This document shows positions 28,707 through 37,830 of a stretch of DNA of 38,961 bases, one piece after another; positions within the stretch are counted from its first letter, which is position 1; the number at the start of each line of letters is the position of its first letter. Made by a program: the position numbers and the translations under genes. The stretch is from positions 4,249 to 43,209 of IMG/VR virus record IMGVR_UViG_3300013772_000025; one strand, given 5' to 3'. Under the pieces are notes generated by a model, which searched no databases, was not told the origin of the DNA, and saw only the letters and a program-made list of their open reading frames with translations. The DNA is from a virus.

Positions 28707-30955
28707 CTGGGAGCAGAGCACTGAGCCAATCCGCGTCGTCTGTCGATCTCTCCGTCGCCCACAAAGCGCCACCCGCGCAAGACGCAGAGCCCGAACTCAA
28801 AGGCCAGTACGCCTACGCGCGATACGCCGTCCAGAACGATCACTACATGGGGCACTACGAGGATTGGTCAAAAGCCATCCTCTTCCTGCTCCGCAAAATG
28901 TGGTGGAATTTCAATCGGAAGAAGCGCCGTTGGGAAACCGATACCAACGTCCCGCCCTGGCGGCAGCAGCCGGTCAATCCGATTCTGTTCGCCGTCTATC
29001 GCTCATGGATCGCCCGCGTCACCAAGCAGCGCCCTGCGATCGACGTCATCCCGCCTTCAGGCGATACCGACGCAACCGAATCCGCCGATCTCGCTCAGTC
29101 ACTCGTTGAGGACTGGCACGTTCGCCTGAAGCAGGCGGCGAAAGACAAGCAGATGCTGTCGTGGGTGTTCACTACCGGCGGCTCGTGGCGCAGAGTCATC
29201 TGGGATCCGCAAGGCGGCAGGATTATGCCGCGGACCGCGCTGGTCGACGTCGAAGATCCGGCCGCCGTTGGTGGCTACACCGAGAAAGAAGTAGCAGCCG
29301 ACGAGAACGGCGACCCCTACCAGCTGCCCGACGGCTCGATCGACTTGGCGCGCGTGCCCGAGATGCAGAGCGAGGGCGAGATCGTCGACCACAACGAGAA
29401 CCGGTTCTGTGTCCGCCTGAACCCCGAGGCCGAATCGGTAGACGACGCGACCGAAATGTTCGTCGTCCGGCTCGTCCCCAAAGCGAGAGCTGCCACGATC
29501 TTCGGCATCGAGCTCGAAGACATCGACAACTCGATCGACGATCAGTTGGAGATGTACGCCGACCTACATTCGTCAGCAGCTGCTAACCCCGACGACTCGA
29601 TACTGGGCACCGCACTGGGCGTTAGTCAGGAAGAGGCGAAAGGCGATCAGTGCTTGGTGTTGGAGTATTACGCGAAACAGGACGCAGCCGCAGGATTCCC
29701 CGAAGGCCGGCACTGGATACAGATCGGGCGCACGCCGGTGACTGACGAAGTGCCGCTGCCCGAAGGGTTCTGGCCCCCACTCGTGCCATGTCAGGATACG
29801 ATCGTTTCCGGCCAGGTTGAACCGATTGGTGTCGGACCGCAGATCGTTCCGCTCAACGAGCGCTTCAATTACGTCGACGGCAAGATCCTCGAACACGAAG
29901 TCACGATGGCGATGGGCGGCAAGTGGATCGTCCACCCAGCAGACGCCAAGCTCAAGATCACGTCGGACCCGGCGCAGGTGATCGCGTCGAAGGGGTACGC
30001 CGAAGGCAAGCCGCCGGTGCAGGCCGTGATGGAAGCGCTGCCCGAGCAGATATACGCCGAGCGCGACCGCATCATCGAGATGATCAAGTTCGTCTCAGGC
30101 ATCAACGACATCGGAGCCGGCGAGAAACCGGAAGGCGTCTCATCGGGTCGCGCGTTCTTGGTTCTGCAGGAGGCGGTCGACTCGATCATCATGCCGACGC
30201 TTCTCTCGTTCGAGAACTGCAAGGAAGAGATCGCACGCCGGATGCTCGTCTTGGCGCAGCGCTACTACACAGAAGAGCGCACCATCAAAGTGAAAGGCGA
30301 GCGCGGGAAGTGGACCGTCAAAGCGTTTAAGGGCGCTGACCTGGTCGAAGGGCTGGACGTCCGGGTCGTCACTGGCAGCTCGTTCCCCTGGTCAAAGTCG
30401 GCACGCACCGACGTCGTGCTGTCAGTCCTGACGGCGATCCCCGAGCTCGCCAATGGCGACAACGGGGTGCCGGACGCTCAGAAAGTCGCCCGGATGCTGG
30501 AACAGGGCGGCGTCGGCGTGTTCGAGGCCGAGAACGATCCAGACACTCAGGAAGTCGAGCGCGAGCATGGACTGTTCGAAGCGTACGATCCGGACAAAGG
30601 AATCTTGGCGCTCCCGCAGCTCGCACTCTGGCAGAACCACACGAAGCACCTCGAGCTGCACTACCGATTCGTCAAGACGAGCTACATGCGGATCGCGAAG
30701 TGGCACCCGAAGGCGCAGCAGGCGTTCCTCGAACACCTGATCGAGTCGGCCGGCGCGGTTCAGCGCATCGTCGAATCGATGGTGCCGGGTCAGGATCCCA
30801 ATGCCGGCGGCGCGGGCGGACAACCAGGCGATCCCAGCGGCAAAGGAAAGGCAGGCGTGAACAACCCCGGGAGTCCAGCTGCTAAGCCCAAGGCGGGCGA
30901 TCAGAAGCTGACACCCGCAGACCGAGCCGCGGCGGGGCAGACCGCAGCAGCGTGA
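28691..30955 (+). CDS. Portal protein
   Basis: Up to 754 residues. The portal forms the 12-fold ring through which DNA passes. Its size, and segments such as FRNPILFAVYRSWIARVTKQ in style (here NPILFAVYRSWIARVTKQRP), a middle region with LNERFNYVDGKILEHE, and helical stretches (AERDRIIEMIKFVSGINDIG) followed by an Arg/Glu-rich crown, fit the large P22-type portals. The C-terminus is Pro/Gly/Ala-rich. The start is uncertain: TTG at 28691 lies inside the terminator stem, while CTG at 28721 has GGGAG seven bases upstream and is better placed. The scaffold gene follows. Confidence 0.8.
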   Translation: MAFSFSGSRALSQSASSVDLSVAHKAPPAQDAEPELKGQYAYARYAVQNDHYMGHYEDWSKAILFLLRKMWWNFNRKKRRWETDTNVPPWRQQPVNPILFAVYRSWIARVTKQRPAIDVIPPSGDTDATESADLAQSLVEDWHVRLKQAAKDKQMLSWVFTTGGSWRRVIWDPQGGRIMPRTALVDVEDPAAVGGYTEKEVAADENGDPYQLPDGSIDLARVPEMQSEGEIVDHNENRFCVRLNPEAESVDDATEMFVVRLVPKARAATIFGIELEDIDNSIDDQLEMYADLHSSAAANPDDSILGTALGVSQEEAKGDQCLVLEYYAKQDAAAGFPEGRHWIQIGRTPVTDEVPLPEGFWPPLVPCQDTIVSGQVEPIGVGPQIVPLNERFNYVDGKILEHEVTMAMGGKWIVHPADAKLKITSDPAQVIASKGYAEGKPPVQAVMEALPEQIYAERDRIIEMIKFVSGINDIGAGEKPEGVSSGRAFLVLQEAVDSIIMPTLLSFENCKEEIARRMLVLAQRYYTEERTIKVKGERGKWTVKAFKGADLVEGLDVRVVTGSSFPWSKSARTDVVLSVLTAIPELANGDNGVPDAQKVARMLEQGGVGVFEAENDPDTQEVEREHGLFEAYDPDKGILALPQLALWQNHTKHLELHYRFVKTSYMRIAKWHPKAQQAFLEHLIESAGAVQRIVESMVPGQDPNAGGAGGQPGDPSGKGKAGVNNPGSPAAKPKAGDQKLTPADRAAAGQTAAA

Positions 30956-32175
30956 CACTACCCAACGAGAGGAAAATGAGAGTTCTCACATTTCGCAATT
31001 CGTACATCGCCAGTCTCGCAGCCACCGCGCTTTTCCTGAAAGCGACGATGGAAGAGACGCCGGCGGACCCACAGAACGACACCGAATTCGTGAAGCAGTT
31101 CGTCGCCAAGGCGGAAGCGAAGGAAGCCGCCGACAAAGCCGCTGATAAAGCGGCAAAAGGTGACGAAGCGAAGCCAGCCGCTGTCTCGAAGGGGAAGGAG
31201 AAAGAAGTCGTCGAAGGTGCTGACGCGGACGATGACGACGCGGCAGCTGGTGGCGGGGAGGGCGAGGAAGAAGAAGAGGAGCTCGACGAGGACGATCCTG
31301 ATGCAGACCCGGATGAAGATGATCCGGACAAAGAGGACGAACCCGGCGACGAGGACAAGGACGAGGACGAGGACGACAGCGAATTCGGCAAGCGGGCGCG
31401 CGACGCGAAGCTGCCGACGTCGATCGACGATCTCCCCGACGAGGCCAAGCCGCTGGTGCAGAAGCGGCTCAAAGAGATGGAGTCGGGATTCACCCGACTG
31501 ATGCAGAAGCAGGCAGAGTTTAGAACCGAGCAGCGCGAATTCAGAACTGAGGAACGCTACCGCGAGGCCCACAAGGTCGAGTGGCTCGTTCATGAACTGT
31601 TGAAGGACCCGAAGCTGGAGACGCAGGTCGCTCAGGAGCTCGAAAAGCTCCGCGACGACGACTCTCCCTACATTCGGGAAGCGGCATCAGTGGTGGCGAA
31701 GGACCACCGCGCGAAGGCAGCCAAGGACATCGCCGATCAGGAAGCGGACGAGCGGAAGGAGTCAGACCGTCTCGAGCGCGAAGATCGCGAACAGGCCGAA
31801 TGGATTGTTCAGCGCGGATCCCAAGTCGAATCACTCGCACGAAAAGCCTGTACCAGAAGCGGTATCCAGTTCGATCGGGGCGTCGAAGCGGCCATCGCTT
31901 ACGAGATAAGCGAACAGGGCGACATCGAAGACTCGCGAATCGCGGAAATCGTGAAGGAAATGGCGGACGAACGCGGAAAGTCGACGCGCGCAGTCAGGCG
32001 CGAAGAGAAGAAGCGGCACGTCCAGGGCAAGACCGAAGCAGCTCGCGCGGCCTCACCCCTCCGGCCCGGTCAGGGCAGAGCGGGCGGCACGTCGAACCGC
32101 GGGTCGAAGAAGGAGCCCACGCTCGAAGAGCAGTTCACGGCAAGCGCGGCGCGCCTGTTCCCGGGCGAAGCGTAG
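30952..32175 (+). CDS. Scaffolding protein with acidic stretch
   Basis: 407 residues. GTG 30952 overlaps the portal stop; ATG 30976 is an alternative with a short ribosome-site spacing. Residues about 75-145 are almost pure Asp/Glu/Ala/Gly, typical of scaffold regions; long charged helices follow (150-340), and the C-terminus is basic, ending KKEPTLEEQFTASAARLF. Located just before the major capsid gene, it is the probable scaffold that guides head assembly. A hydrophobic patch near the start (SLAATALFLKA) is unusual for a scaffold. Confidence 0.75.
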   Translation: MTLPNERKMRVLTFRNSYIASLAATALFLKATMEETPADPQNDTEFVKQFVAKAEAKEAADKAADKAAKGDEAKPAAVSKGKEKEVVEGADADDDDAAAGGGEGEEEEEELDEDDPDADPDEDDPDKEDEPGDEDKDEDEDDSEFGKRARDAKLPTSIDDLPDEAKPLVQKRLKEMESGFTRLMQKQAEFRTEQREFRTEERYREAHKVEWLVHELLKDPKLETQVAQELEKLRDDDSPYIREAASVVAKDHRAKAAKDIADQEADERKESDRLEREDREQAEWIVQRGSQVESLARKACTRSGIQFDRGVEAAIAYEISEQGDIEDSRIAEIVKEMADERGKSTRAVRREEKKRHVQGKTEAARAASPLRPGQGRAGGTSNRGSKKEPTLEEQFTASAARLFPGEA

Positions 32176-32227
32176 GGCCGGACACAAATCACTTGTGCGC
32201 TGATCGAATGATCTAAGCGCCGACAAA

Positions 32228-32253
32228 AATTCACGAAGGAAGGCAACTGCCTC
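32228..32253 (+). repeat. 26-base leader, copy 1 (capsid)
   Basis: Starts AATTCACGAAG and ends GCAACTGCCTC. The same 26 bases recur at 35973-35998 with one difference (G to C at position 12). It can fold GGC-AACT-GCC and leads into a terminator stem in both places. Role unknown; see findings. Confidence 0.85.
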
Positions 32254-32286
32254 GACTGCTCTTCACTGAGCGGGTCGGGGTTTTTT
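32250..32286 (+). terminator. Intrinsic terminator before the major capsid gene
   Basis: CCTCGAC/TGCTC pairs with GAGCG/GTCGGGG (loop TTCACT), then TTTTTTGCGTTT. The capsid's GGAGG ribosome site starts nine bases further on. Confidence 0.85.
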
Positions 32287-32304
32287 GCGTTTCGGAGGTT
32301 CCAA

Positions 32305-33708
32305 ATGTTGAAGCTCTATATCATCGCCGCCCTTGCCCTGTGCCTCGCGATCGTCGCGGTGCTCTTCGGCGAGTCGCCGCGAAAGAATGTCGCCAGCGCG
32401 CTCCGCACCGGGGGTTTCTCGAATCCCGGACTGTTCGCGCTCGCCGGCACCGCCAGCACGATCGGCGCGACAATGGCGGTCGTCGCGACCTTGGCGCAGT
32501 GGGACGCGCTGCTACAGGAAGATTACATCATGAAGGAGCTCGTCCAGGCCGTCGACAACTCGACGCCCTTCAAGGACAAGCTCACCCGCAAGGGGATGAC
32601 GGAAGGACGTCGCCGCGTCTACGCGGTGAAAGTCGGCATGTCGCAGGGTCAGGGTGCCAGGGCTGAAGGCGGCACGATGCCCCAGTACGGTGCGGGCGAG
32701 TACCAGAACGTCTACGTCACCAGCAAGTACAACTACGCTCCGTTCAAGGTGACGGGCCAGTCGCTCGAGTTCTCGACTCGCGCGGCGTTCGTGGAGTTCG
32801 GGATGCAGATCCTGAAGGACACGAAGGAAGGCTTGAACAACTTCGCCGGCCGCCAGTGCTGGGGCGACGGCTCGGGCAAGCTCGCGCTCATCAACAACGG
32901 CGCAGGTTACGCCGCGACCACGGTGACCGTGATCGTCGATTCCGCTTACGGTGTGCTCTGGGGCTCTCTGGCCACCAACACCACGTACCTCTTCAAGCGG
33001 AACATGATGATCCAGTTCGGGCTGGAGGACAACGGCGGCGTCGGTTACAAGGTGACCGGCTCGACCCTGACCACCATCACGTTCACGCCGGGCCTGGCCA
33101 ACGCGATCGTCGACAACGCGGCGATCTATACGCTGGGCTCGAAAGATCAGGAAATCGAAGGCTGGTTGAAGCTGGCCGGCACTTCCGCGTTCCTGACCGG
33201 CGAGCTCGGGCTGGCGAACGGCATCTATCACAACATCGATCGCGCTGCCTTCGCCGAATGGGAAGGCAACGTCGTCAATGCCGCGGCCGCTTTGTCACTG
33301 GCCAATATCCGCGCCACTCGCGACGCTCTCTTCAAGAGAACGAACGACGAGCAGACCAACCTCGGCATCGCGTCGACGGAAGTCATGCGCGACTTCGAGG
33401 CGCTGCTCGTAGCGAACCAGCGGTTCGTACCGGCGACGCAGCTCAAGGCCGGCTACTCGGTCCTGTCGCACGACGACCTCGGCTTCACCAAGGACGCGAA
33501 AGCCCCGGTCAAGGCGATGCACTTCGCCTGCACCAAAGAGATCGCGTGGGCCCAGACCAAGGATCCGCACTGGCTGCAGGACGGCAACGGCATCATGCGT
33601 GTCGTGCCGGGACAGGACGCGTTCGAGGCACTGCTCAAGTGGTACTCGAACCTGGACTGCTCGGAGCCCCGGCGTCAGGCGATTCTGTACAACCTCACCG
33701 TAGTATAA
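32305..33708 (+). CDS. Major capsid protein
   Basis: 467 residues. ATG 32305 has CGGAGG ten bases upstream. It follows the scaffold and is followed by small head genes. The body (about 60-460) has the mixed alpha/beta style of HK97-fold coat proteins, including VYAVKVGMSQGQGARAEGG, TSKYNYAPFKVTGQSLEFST and a C-terminal core with QRFVPATQLKAGY. The first 22 residues (MLKLYIIAALALCLAIVAVL) are a striking hydrophobic helix not typical of coat proteins; either it is removed, or it has a special function. A start inside (near residue 57, MAVVATLAQ) would remove it, but the ribosome site supports 32305. Confidence 0.85.
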   Translation: MLKLYIIAALALCLAIVAVLFGESPRKNVASALRTGGFSNPGLFALAGTASTIGATMAVVATLAQWDALLQEDYIMKELVQAVDNSTPFKDKLTRKGMTEGRRRVYAVKVGMSQGQGARAEGGTMPQYGAGEYQNVYVTSKYNYAPFKVTGQSLEFSTRAAFVEFGMQILKDTKEGLNNFAGRQCWGDGSGKLALINNGAGYAATTVTVIVDSAYGVLWGSLATNTTYLFKRNMMIQFGLEDNGGVGYKVTGSTLTTITFTPGLANAIVDNAAIYTLGSKDQEIEGWLKLAGTSAFLTGELGLANGIYHNIDRAAFAEWEGNVVNAAAALSLANIRATRDALFKRTNDEQTNLGIASTEVMRDFEALLVANQRFVPATQLKAGYSVLSHDDLGFTKDAKAPVKAMHFACTKEIAWAQTKDPHWLQDGNGIMRVVPGQDAFEALLKWYSNLDCSEPRRQAILYNLTVV

Positions 33709-33711
33709 ATC

Positions 33712-33753
33712 GGCGGGTGGGCCGCTCGATCTCTGGGCGGCTCGCCTTTCTTT
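33712..33753 (+). terminator. Intrinsic terminator after the major capsid gene
   Basis: GGCGG and GCCGC pair with GCGGC and TCGCC (loop TCGATCTCTGG), followed by TTTCTTTC. An AGGAAGG ribosome site for the next gene follows. Confidence 0.65.
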
Positions 33754-33770
33754 CATCAGGAAGGTTTCAA

Positions 33771-34049
33771 ATGCGTTTCAAATTCAAGAGTCTCGCGCTG
33801 GCTGGGATCGCCATGCTGGCCGAGAAGAACGGCATGCAGATGGTGGCACCGGTGGATATCGCGCCGGACCTCACTATCTCGCTGGCTTCGGCGGACTCGA
33901 TCCGCCAGCAGATCAACAACATCATCGCGACGCTCCGCATCATCACGGCGAAGCTGGATCTCGACGCCGGCGTCACCGACGTCAACTACTTCGCACTGTC
34001 CTGCGACGCGGCCATTGCGACCGCGCCGGCCAAAATCAAGGGCAGCTGA
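33771..34049 (+). CDS. Small head protein, unknown function
   Basis: 92 residues; AGGAAGG lies seven bases before ATG 33771. The start MRFKFKSLALAGIAML is mildly hydrophobic, then a helical centre (SADSIRQQINNIIATLRIIT) and a Cys-containing tail. Position right after the capsid suggests a decoration or head-completion part. No recognised family. Confidence 0.65.
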   Translation: MRFKFKSLALAGIAMLAEKNGMQMVAPVDIAPDLTISLASADSIRQQINNIIATLRIITAKLDLDAGVTDVNYFALSCDAAIATAPAKIKGS

Positions 34050-34050
34050 G

Positions 34051-34548
34051 TTGCTTCAGCCGCAGAGCGACGAAGAAGTAGGACTGGTGGAAGCGCAGCT
34101 CCGGCAGATGGACGCCGGACTGCGTATCCGCTGGAATCCCAAAGCCCGACATCAGCGGCAGGCGCACCACGACGTAGAAGGCAAGCTCATTGTCAACGAG
34201 TCGTACGAAGGGCGCTGGCAGGTAGTCAAGCGATCGTTGGACGAGAACGATCCAGAGCGTGAAGTCGTGATTTACACGGTCGAGTTCGACGGAGAGCGGG
34301 AAGGCGAATACCGGGCGGTCGGTGACTGGCTCGTCGATTTCTTCCGCAGGTGGGACTCAGCGAACTCGCATTACCGTGAAGAGTGGGAGAAGGAATGGGC
34401 GCACCACGACAAGGTCGTGCGAGAGAGCGAGCAGTGGCAGGACGAGTCCGCGGCGCTCGAAGGACTCGACAAGATGTTCCTGAAGATGACAGAGCGTCAC
34501 ACACGTTATCCGGGCCGAGGGGCCAATTTCAATGCAAACAGCAACTGA
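34051..34548 (+). CDS. Structural-region hypothetical protein
   Basis: 165 residues from TTG 34051, two bases after the preceding stop; the start is uncertain. Beta-like centre (YEGRWQVVKRSLDENDPER, then EVVIYTVEFDGE) and helical C-terminus rich in Trp, Glu and His. No recognised family; head or neck role inferred by position. Confidence 0.6.
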   Translation: MLQPQSDEEVGLVEAQLRQMDAGLRIRWNPKARHQRQAHHDVEGKLIVNESYEGRWQVVKRSLDENDPEREVVIYTVEFDGEREGEYRAVGDWLVDFFRRWDSANSHYREEWEKEWAHHDKVVRESEQWQDESAALEGLDKMFLKMTERHTRYPGRGANFNANSN

Positions 34549-34867
34549 TGGAACCAAGCGAGAGGGATTTGCCGCTCCTGTGCATTCCCCGAACGAATTC
34601 CACCTGGGCGAGAAGGGCGAGCTCGTAAACGGGTTGGGCACGACTCAGTACCCAGCCTCCGTCAAGACGGTGAGCCCGGAAGAGGCAGCCGCGGTCGCGC
34701 TGCGCGAGCAGAAAGTCGCCGACGCGGAGAACGCGATCGAGGCCAAGAAGCAGCAGGCGCTGGGCGAAGTCGCTCAGGAAGCCGCGAAGCTGCAAGCCGA
34801 GCGTGAAGCGTTCGAAGCCGAAAGGACCGCGTTCGAGAAGGCGAAAGCCGCGAAGGTGAACAAGTAG
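34532..34867 (+). CDS. Charged coiled-coil protein in the head region
   Basis: 111 residues, overlapping the previous gene by 17 bases. Extended first third, then a long coiled coil (about 50-108, with REAFEAERTAFEKAKAAK) rich in Ala, Glu and Lys. Scaffold-like or head-tail joining role possible. Confidence 0.6.
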   Translation: MQTATDGTKREGFAAPVHSPNEFHLGEKGELVNGLGTTQYPASVKTVSPEEAAAVALREQKVADAENAIEAKKQQALGEVAQEAAKLQAEREAFEAERTAFEKAKAAKVNK

Positions 34868-34868
34868 C

Positions 34869-35150
34869 ATGAAGCAGCCGGCACGAGGTCTTACGGGTGT
34901 CGCTGTGAGTCAGGGAGGTACCGCCGAGCAAGTTCCGCCCGGTGGTGCCTCAGACTCGCATCGGCACACGTATGCCTCGCTGCTGGGTAAGCCCGCCAAC
35001 GCGCGGTTTATCGTCGACACGATGGCGAATCTGCCGGCGGGCAGCGCGGCGATGGACGGCACGATCGCCTACGACACCACGAACAACCGGATCGTCTACT
35101 ACGCAGCCGGCGTGAGGCGCGCGTCGGCTGGGGCTATGGCGATCGTATGA
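34869..35150 (+). CDS. Small virion-region protein
   Basis: 93 residues. Gly/Ala/Ser-rich with a beta-like second half (ANARFIVDTMANLPAGSAAM, DGTIAYDTTNNRIVYY), recalling the short beta units of tail-fibre or head-fibre tips. ATGA overlap with the next gene. Confidence 0.6.
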   Translation: MKQPARGLTGVAVSQGGTAEQVPPGGASDSHRHTYASLLGKPANARFIVDTMANLPAGSAAMDGTIAYDTTNNRIVYYAAGVRRASAGAMAIV

Positions 35151-35953
35151 CCATTACCGTGCAGCAGCTCGTCGAGAACGCCAGGGTGAGGCATCCCGCG
35201 ATGATGCGGGTCGCGTTCCCAGAGGGCGCGCTCTTGCTCTTCCTCAACACGTATCAGCGGCGGAAGCTGCTCGATCTGGGCGAGGACATCGAGCCTTTGA
35301 TCGGCCAGGCCAGACAGGTGGCGTCCGTGATCGCTGGTGCGCTCGTCGGCTCGGACGCTGGCGTTCCGTACTACGTGACGACGTCGGGCGACGGGTTCCC
35401 GGTGAGTTCGGACGCTGGCGTGCCTTACGTCGATTTTACTGGTGTGCCGGTCGCGCTGGACCCGTTCGGGCTTTCCGGGTCGACGCCCGGATTCCCGCTG
35501 CCAACAGAATTCATCAAGCTGATTCACGTCATTGCGGGCTCACTTTATAGCGCTTCAATGCGCATCGATATTCTGCCCGAGTCCAGGCGCGGTGCATCGC
35601 CACAGCGATCGCTTGCAGCCTTTATCTCGGGCAACCGCATGGTGCCGATCAGGGCGGGTGTCGCGCCCTACCAGGACTCGTGGGGCGACGTCACCAGCGT
35701 AACGCTTTCCTATGTAGCGATGCAGACGCTGGCGGCGATGACGGATGTTGTGACGCTGCCTCTCCAGCTGGTCGATTGCATGGAGGCTGCGTTGGCCGAG
35801 CGGCTTGCGATGGCGGTGCCGACGGCTGAGATGGACGCAGTGACCAAGCGTGGGTTCACGAGCGATCGCGTCGCAGCGGAAGCATCCGCGGCAGCCGGAG
35901 CGCTCGAAATCTTGGGAGAAGTGACCACGAGTCACGTTCAGTTCAACGGGTAA
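35147..35953 (+). CDS. Head-tail adaptor-like protein, copy A
   Basis: 268 residues. N-terminal VQQLVENARVRHPAMMRVAF and GALLLFLNTYQRRKLLDL have the two-helix start of phage adaptor (gp4/gp6-like) proteins, also seen in the protein at 37831. A beta-rich insertion with two DAGVPY repeats (about 67-95) follows, then a helical C-terminus with LVDCMEAALAERLAMAVP. Likely seals the portal and connects head and tail. Confidence 0.55.
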   Translation: MTITVQQLVENARVRHPAMMRVAFPEGALLLFLNTYQRRKLLDLGEDIEPLIGQARQVASVIAGALVGSDAGVPYYVTTSGDGFPVSSDAGVPYVDFTGVPVALDPFGLSGSTPGFPLPTEFIKLIHVIAGSLYSASMRIDILPESRRGASPQRSLAAFISGNRMVPIRAGVAPYQDSWGDVTSVTLSYVAMQTLAAMTDVVTLPLQLVDCMEAALAERLAMAVPTAEMDAVTKRGFTSDRVAAEASAAAGALEILGEVTTSHVQFNG

Positions 35954-35972
35954 GTCTTTGAAGTAGCAGGAC

Positions 35973-35998
35973 AATTCACGAAGCAAGGCAACTGCCTC
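35973..35998 (+). repeat. 26-base leader, copy 2 (tail spike)
   Basis: Second copy of the leader before the capsid gene (32228-32253), one base different. It is again directly followed by a terminator hairpin and a strong ribosome site. Confidence 0.85.
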
Positions 35999-36035
35999 TC
36001 TGAGCTCTTTTGGGCTCGAGAGGCTTTTCGTTTTT
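35995..36035 (+). terminator. Intrinsic terminator before the tail spike
   Basis: CCTCTC and GAGCTC pair with GGGCTC and GAGAGG (loop TTTT, one unpaired T), followed by CTTTTCGTTTTT. The ribosome site GGGGGAAGAG for the spike gene follows. Confidence 0.85.
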
Positions 36036-36045
36036 GGGGGAAGAG

Positions 36046-37560
36046 ATGGCGACGAAGCGATACCTAGCATGGACTGACGAAGCCCCGAGCAACGCGGATC
36101 TCGATACGCGGCTCGCTCAGCGGGGCATCAACGTCAAGGACGCGCCGTATAATGCGAAGGGTGACGGGGTAACAGACGACACGGCGGCCTTCCTCGCAGC
36201 GTACAATGCGCTCGGCCCTCTGGGCGGCAAGATTTTCGTCCCACAGAGCACCGGATTGTACCGCGTGAACCTAACGATCACGAAACCGAACGTCAGCATC
36301 GTCGGCTCGGGCGGGACGACGGGCTCTTCGATCAGTGTCGGACTGATACCGGCGGATCCGGCGCTACCCGTCATTACGGTCGGAGATGGTACAACTCAAT
36401 GTTTGGGGCTCTCACTCAAGAACATTCAGCTATCCGGGCGAGGCACCGGCTCCTACGGACTCAAGATCAACGGCGCTTCTAACTGCACCTACGAGAACTT
36501 CGCTTCGACAGGCTTCACAGTCTACAACGTCCTCATTACATCGAACGCGAACGCCAACACAGCCTACCAATTCTTCTCGAACTTCGCAATTGAAGCGGGC
36601 GCGGGCGGGATCGGGCTCGATATGCTCTACGGAGCCACTTACACGACGGCGATCTACTTCACGAACGGGCATCTCTCAGGCTCTACTACTGGAGCATCAG
36701 CACGGAGTGACGGCTGTGACGTCCACTTCTCGAATATGTGGGTAAACGTCAACGCCTCTGGATTCGGCCTATCCAGCCTGAACAGCGGCAAGTTCCTCAT
36801 GCAGAACGTCGAAATCGACTCCAACAATAGTGCGGACGTTCTCCTGACGGCGGATCAAGACGCGCTGGTATCTACGCTGTTTCGTGGCATGTTCACTGTG
36901 GATGGCGTGATGCAGACGACCGCTGGGAATACCGCGTACCTCGGCAACGTCGGCCATTTCCTCAAAGAGAATTACCTAACTACACCATACGTTCAGAACG
37001 GGATCATCTTCACGGACGCGCTCCTCGCGCCCCATCTACAGAGCGACACCGCCGATCAAACGGTCTACATCAAGCGGCTGGGTACAAAACTCGTTGTGCC
37101 TTGTCCGCTCGATCTCAACATACAACTCGAACTAGAAAACGGTCTTTCCGCCTTGGTCGGCGCGAGCCACTCGGCCATCTACGGCACAAGTGGGGCGGGA
37201 GGGGCGTACCCTTTCAATCAAGCCGGGCACTTGGTTCTCGAACCGCGGACGAGCGGAACGAACCGCGACGTGGTAATCGCGGGCACGTCCCGTCTAATGT
37301 GGGTGACGGACAACGTGGGCGACATTGGGTCGCCAGGAGCGAATCGGCCAAAGAATTTCTACTTGGCAGGGATAGCGACCATCGGCGGCGCTTTCGGCTG
37401 CAACGGCGCTACAGCGCGGGCGGCACTCGCATCGGGCGGTGCGCTCTCCATCTATGCGGCAGGGGCGAACGGACTGAGCGCCGCGGCTGATATGGCTGCT
37501 CTCGTGGCGCTCGTAGCCAATGTCCGGTTAGCACTCGTCAACAACGGGATCATGTCTTAA
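36046..37560 (+). CDS. Tail spike or fibre with pectate-lyase-like beta-helix
   Basis: 504 residues from ATG 36046 (GGGGGAAGAG upstream); the open frame further upstream runs through the terminator. Residues 1-25 are the particle-binding part. Residues about 28-330 match the Pectate_lyase_3 type: INVKDAPYNAKGDGVTDDTA then FLAAYNALGPLGGKIFVPQ, with repeating beta strands and Asn-rich turns of a right-handed beta-helix. The C-terminus (about 425-504) is the common phage end: NVGDIGSPGANRPKNFYLAG and ATIGGAFGCNGATARAALAS, ending VRLALVNNGIM. The helix would bind or cut a surface polysaccharide of the host. Confidence 0.85.
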   Translation: MATKRYLAWTDEAPSNADLDTRLAQRGINVKDAPYNAKGDGVTDDTAAFLAAYNALGPLGGKIFVPQSTGLYRVNLTITKPNVSIVGSGGTTGSSISVGLIPADPALPVITVGDGTTQCLGLSLKNIQLSGRGTGSYGLKINGASNCTYENFASTGFTVYNVLITSNANANTAYQFFSNFAIEAGAGGIGLDMLYGATYTTAIYFTNGHLSGSTTGASARSDGCDVHFSNMWVNVNASGFGLSSLNSGKFLMQNVEIDSNNSADVLLTADQDALVSTLFRGMFTVDGVMQTTAGNTAYLGNVGHFLKENYLTTPYVQNGIIFTDALLAPHLQSDTADQTVYIKRLGTKLVVPCPLDLNIQLELENGLSALVGASHSAIYGTSGAGGAYPFNQAGHLVLEPRTSGTNRDVVIAGTSRLMWVTDNVGDIGSPGANRPKNFYLAGIATIGGAFGCNGATARAALASGGALSIYAAGANGLSAAADMAALVALVANVRLALVNNGIMS

Positions 37561-37808
37561 TGCCTACGATTATCCCTCTCACAGATCGCCAGCGTCAGGC
37601 AATTACCGCGCTGCAACAGAACGCCCAGCACGCGCAATCGGTCGCGGATGCGTACTGCGCGGCAATAATCCAAGGTTTCCCGGACAGCCCGAGCGAATGG
37701 GGCGGCTTGATGGTTACGAGGAAGGGGCTGGTCGTGGACGAACAAATCCCAGGCCCTACCACTGGCCCTACTATCAACGTGCCGCTCGGCGATGATGCCG
37801 CACCGTAA
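37560..37808 (+). CDS. Small tail-region protein
   Basis: 82 residues; its ATG shares the last base of the spike's TAA. Helical start (LTDRQRQAITALQQNAQHAQ), polar end. No family recognised; possibly a spike chaperone. Confidence 0.55.
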   Translation: MPTIIPLTDRQRQAITALQQNAQHAQSVADAYCAAIIQGFPDSPSEWGGLMVTRKGLVVDEQIPGPTTGPTINVPLGDDAAP

Positions 37809-37830
37809 GAACCTCGGACCCTAATTCATT

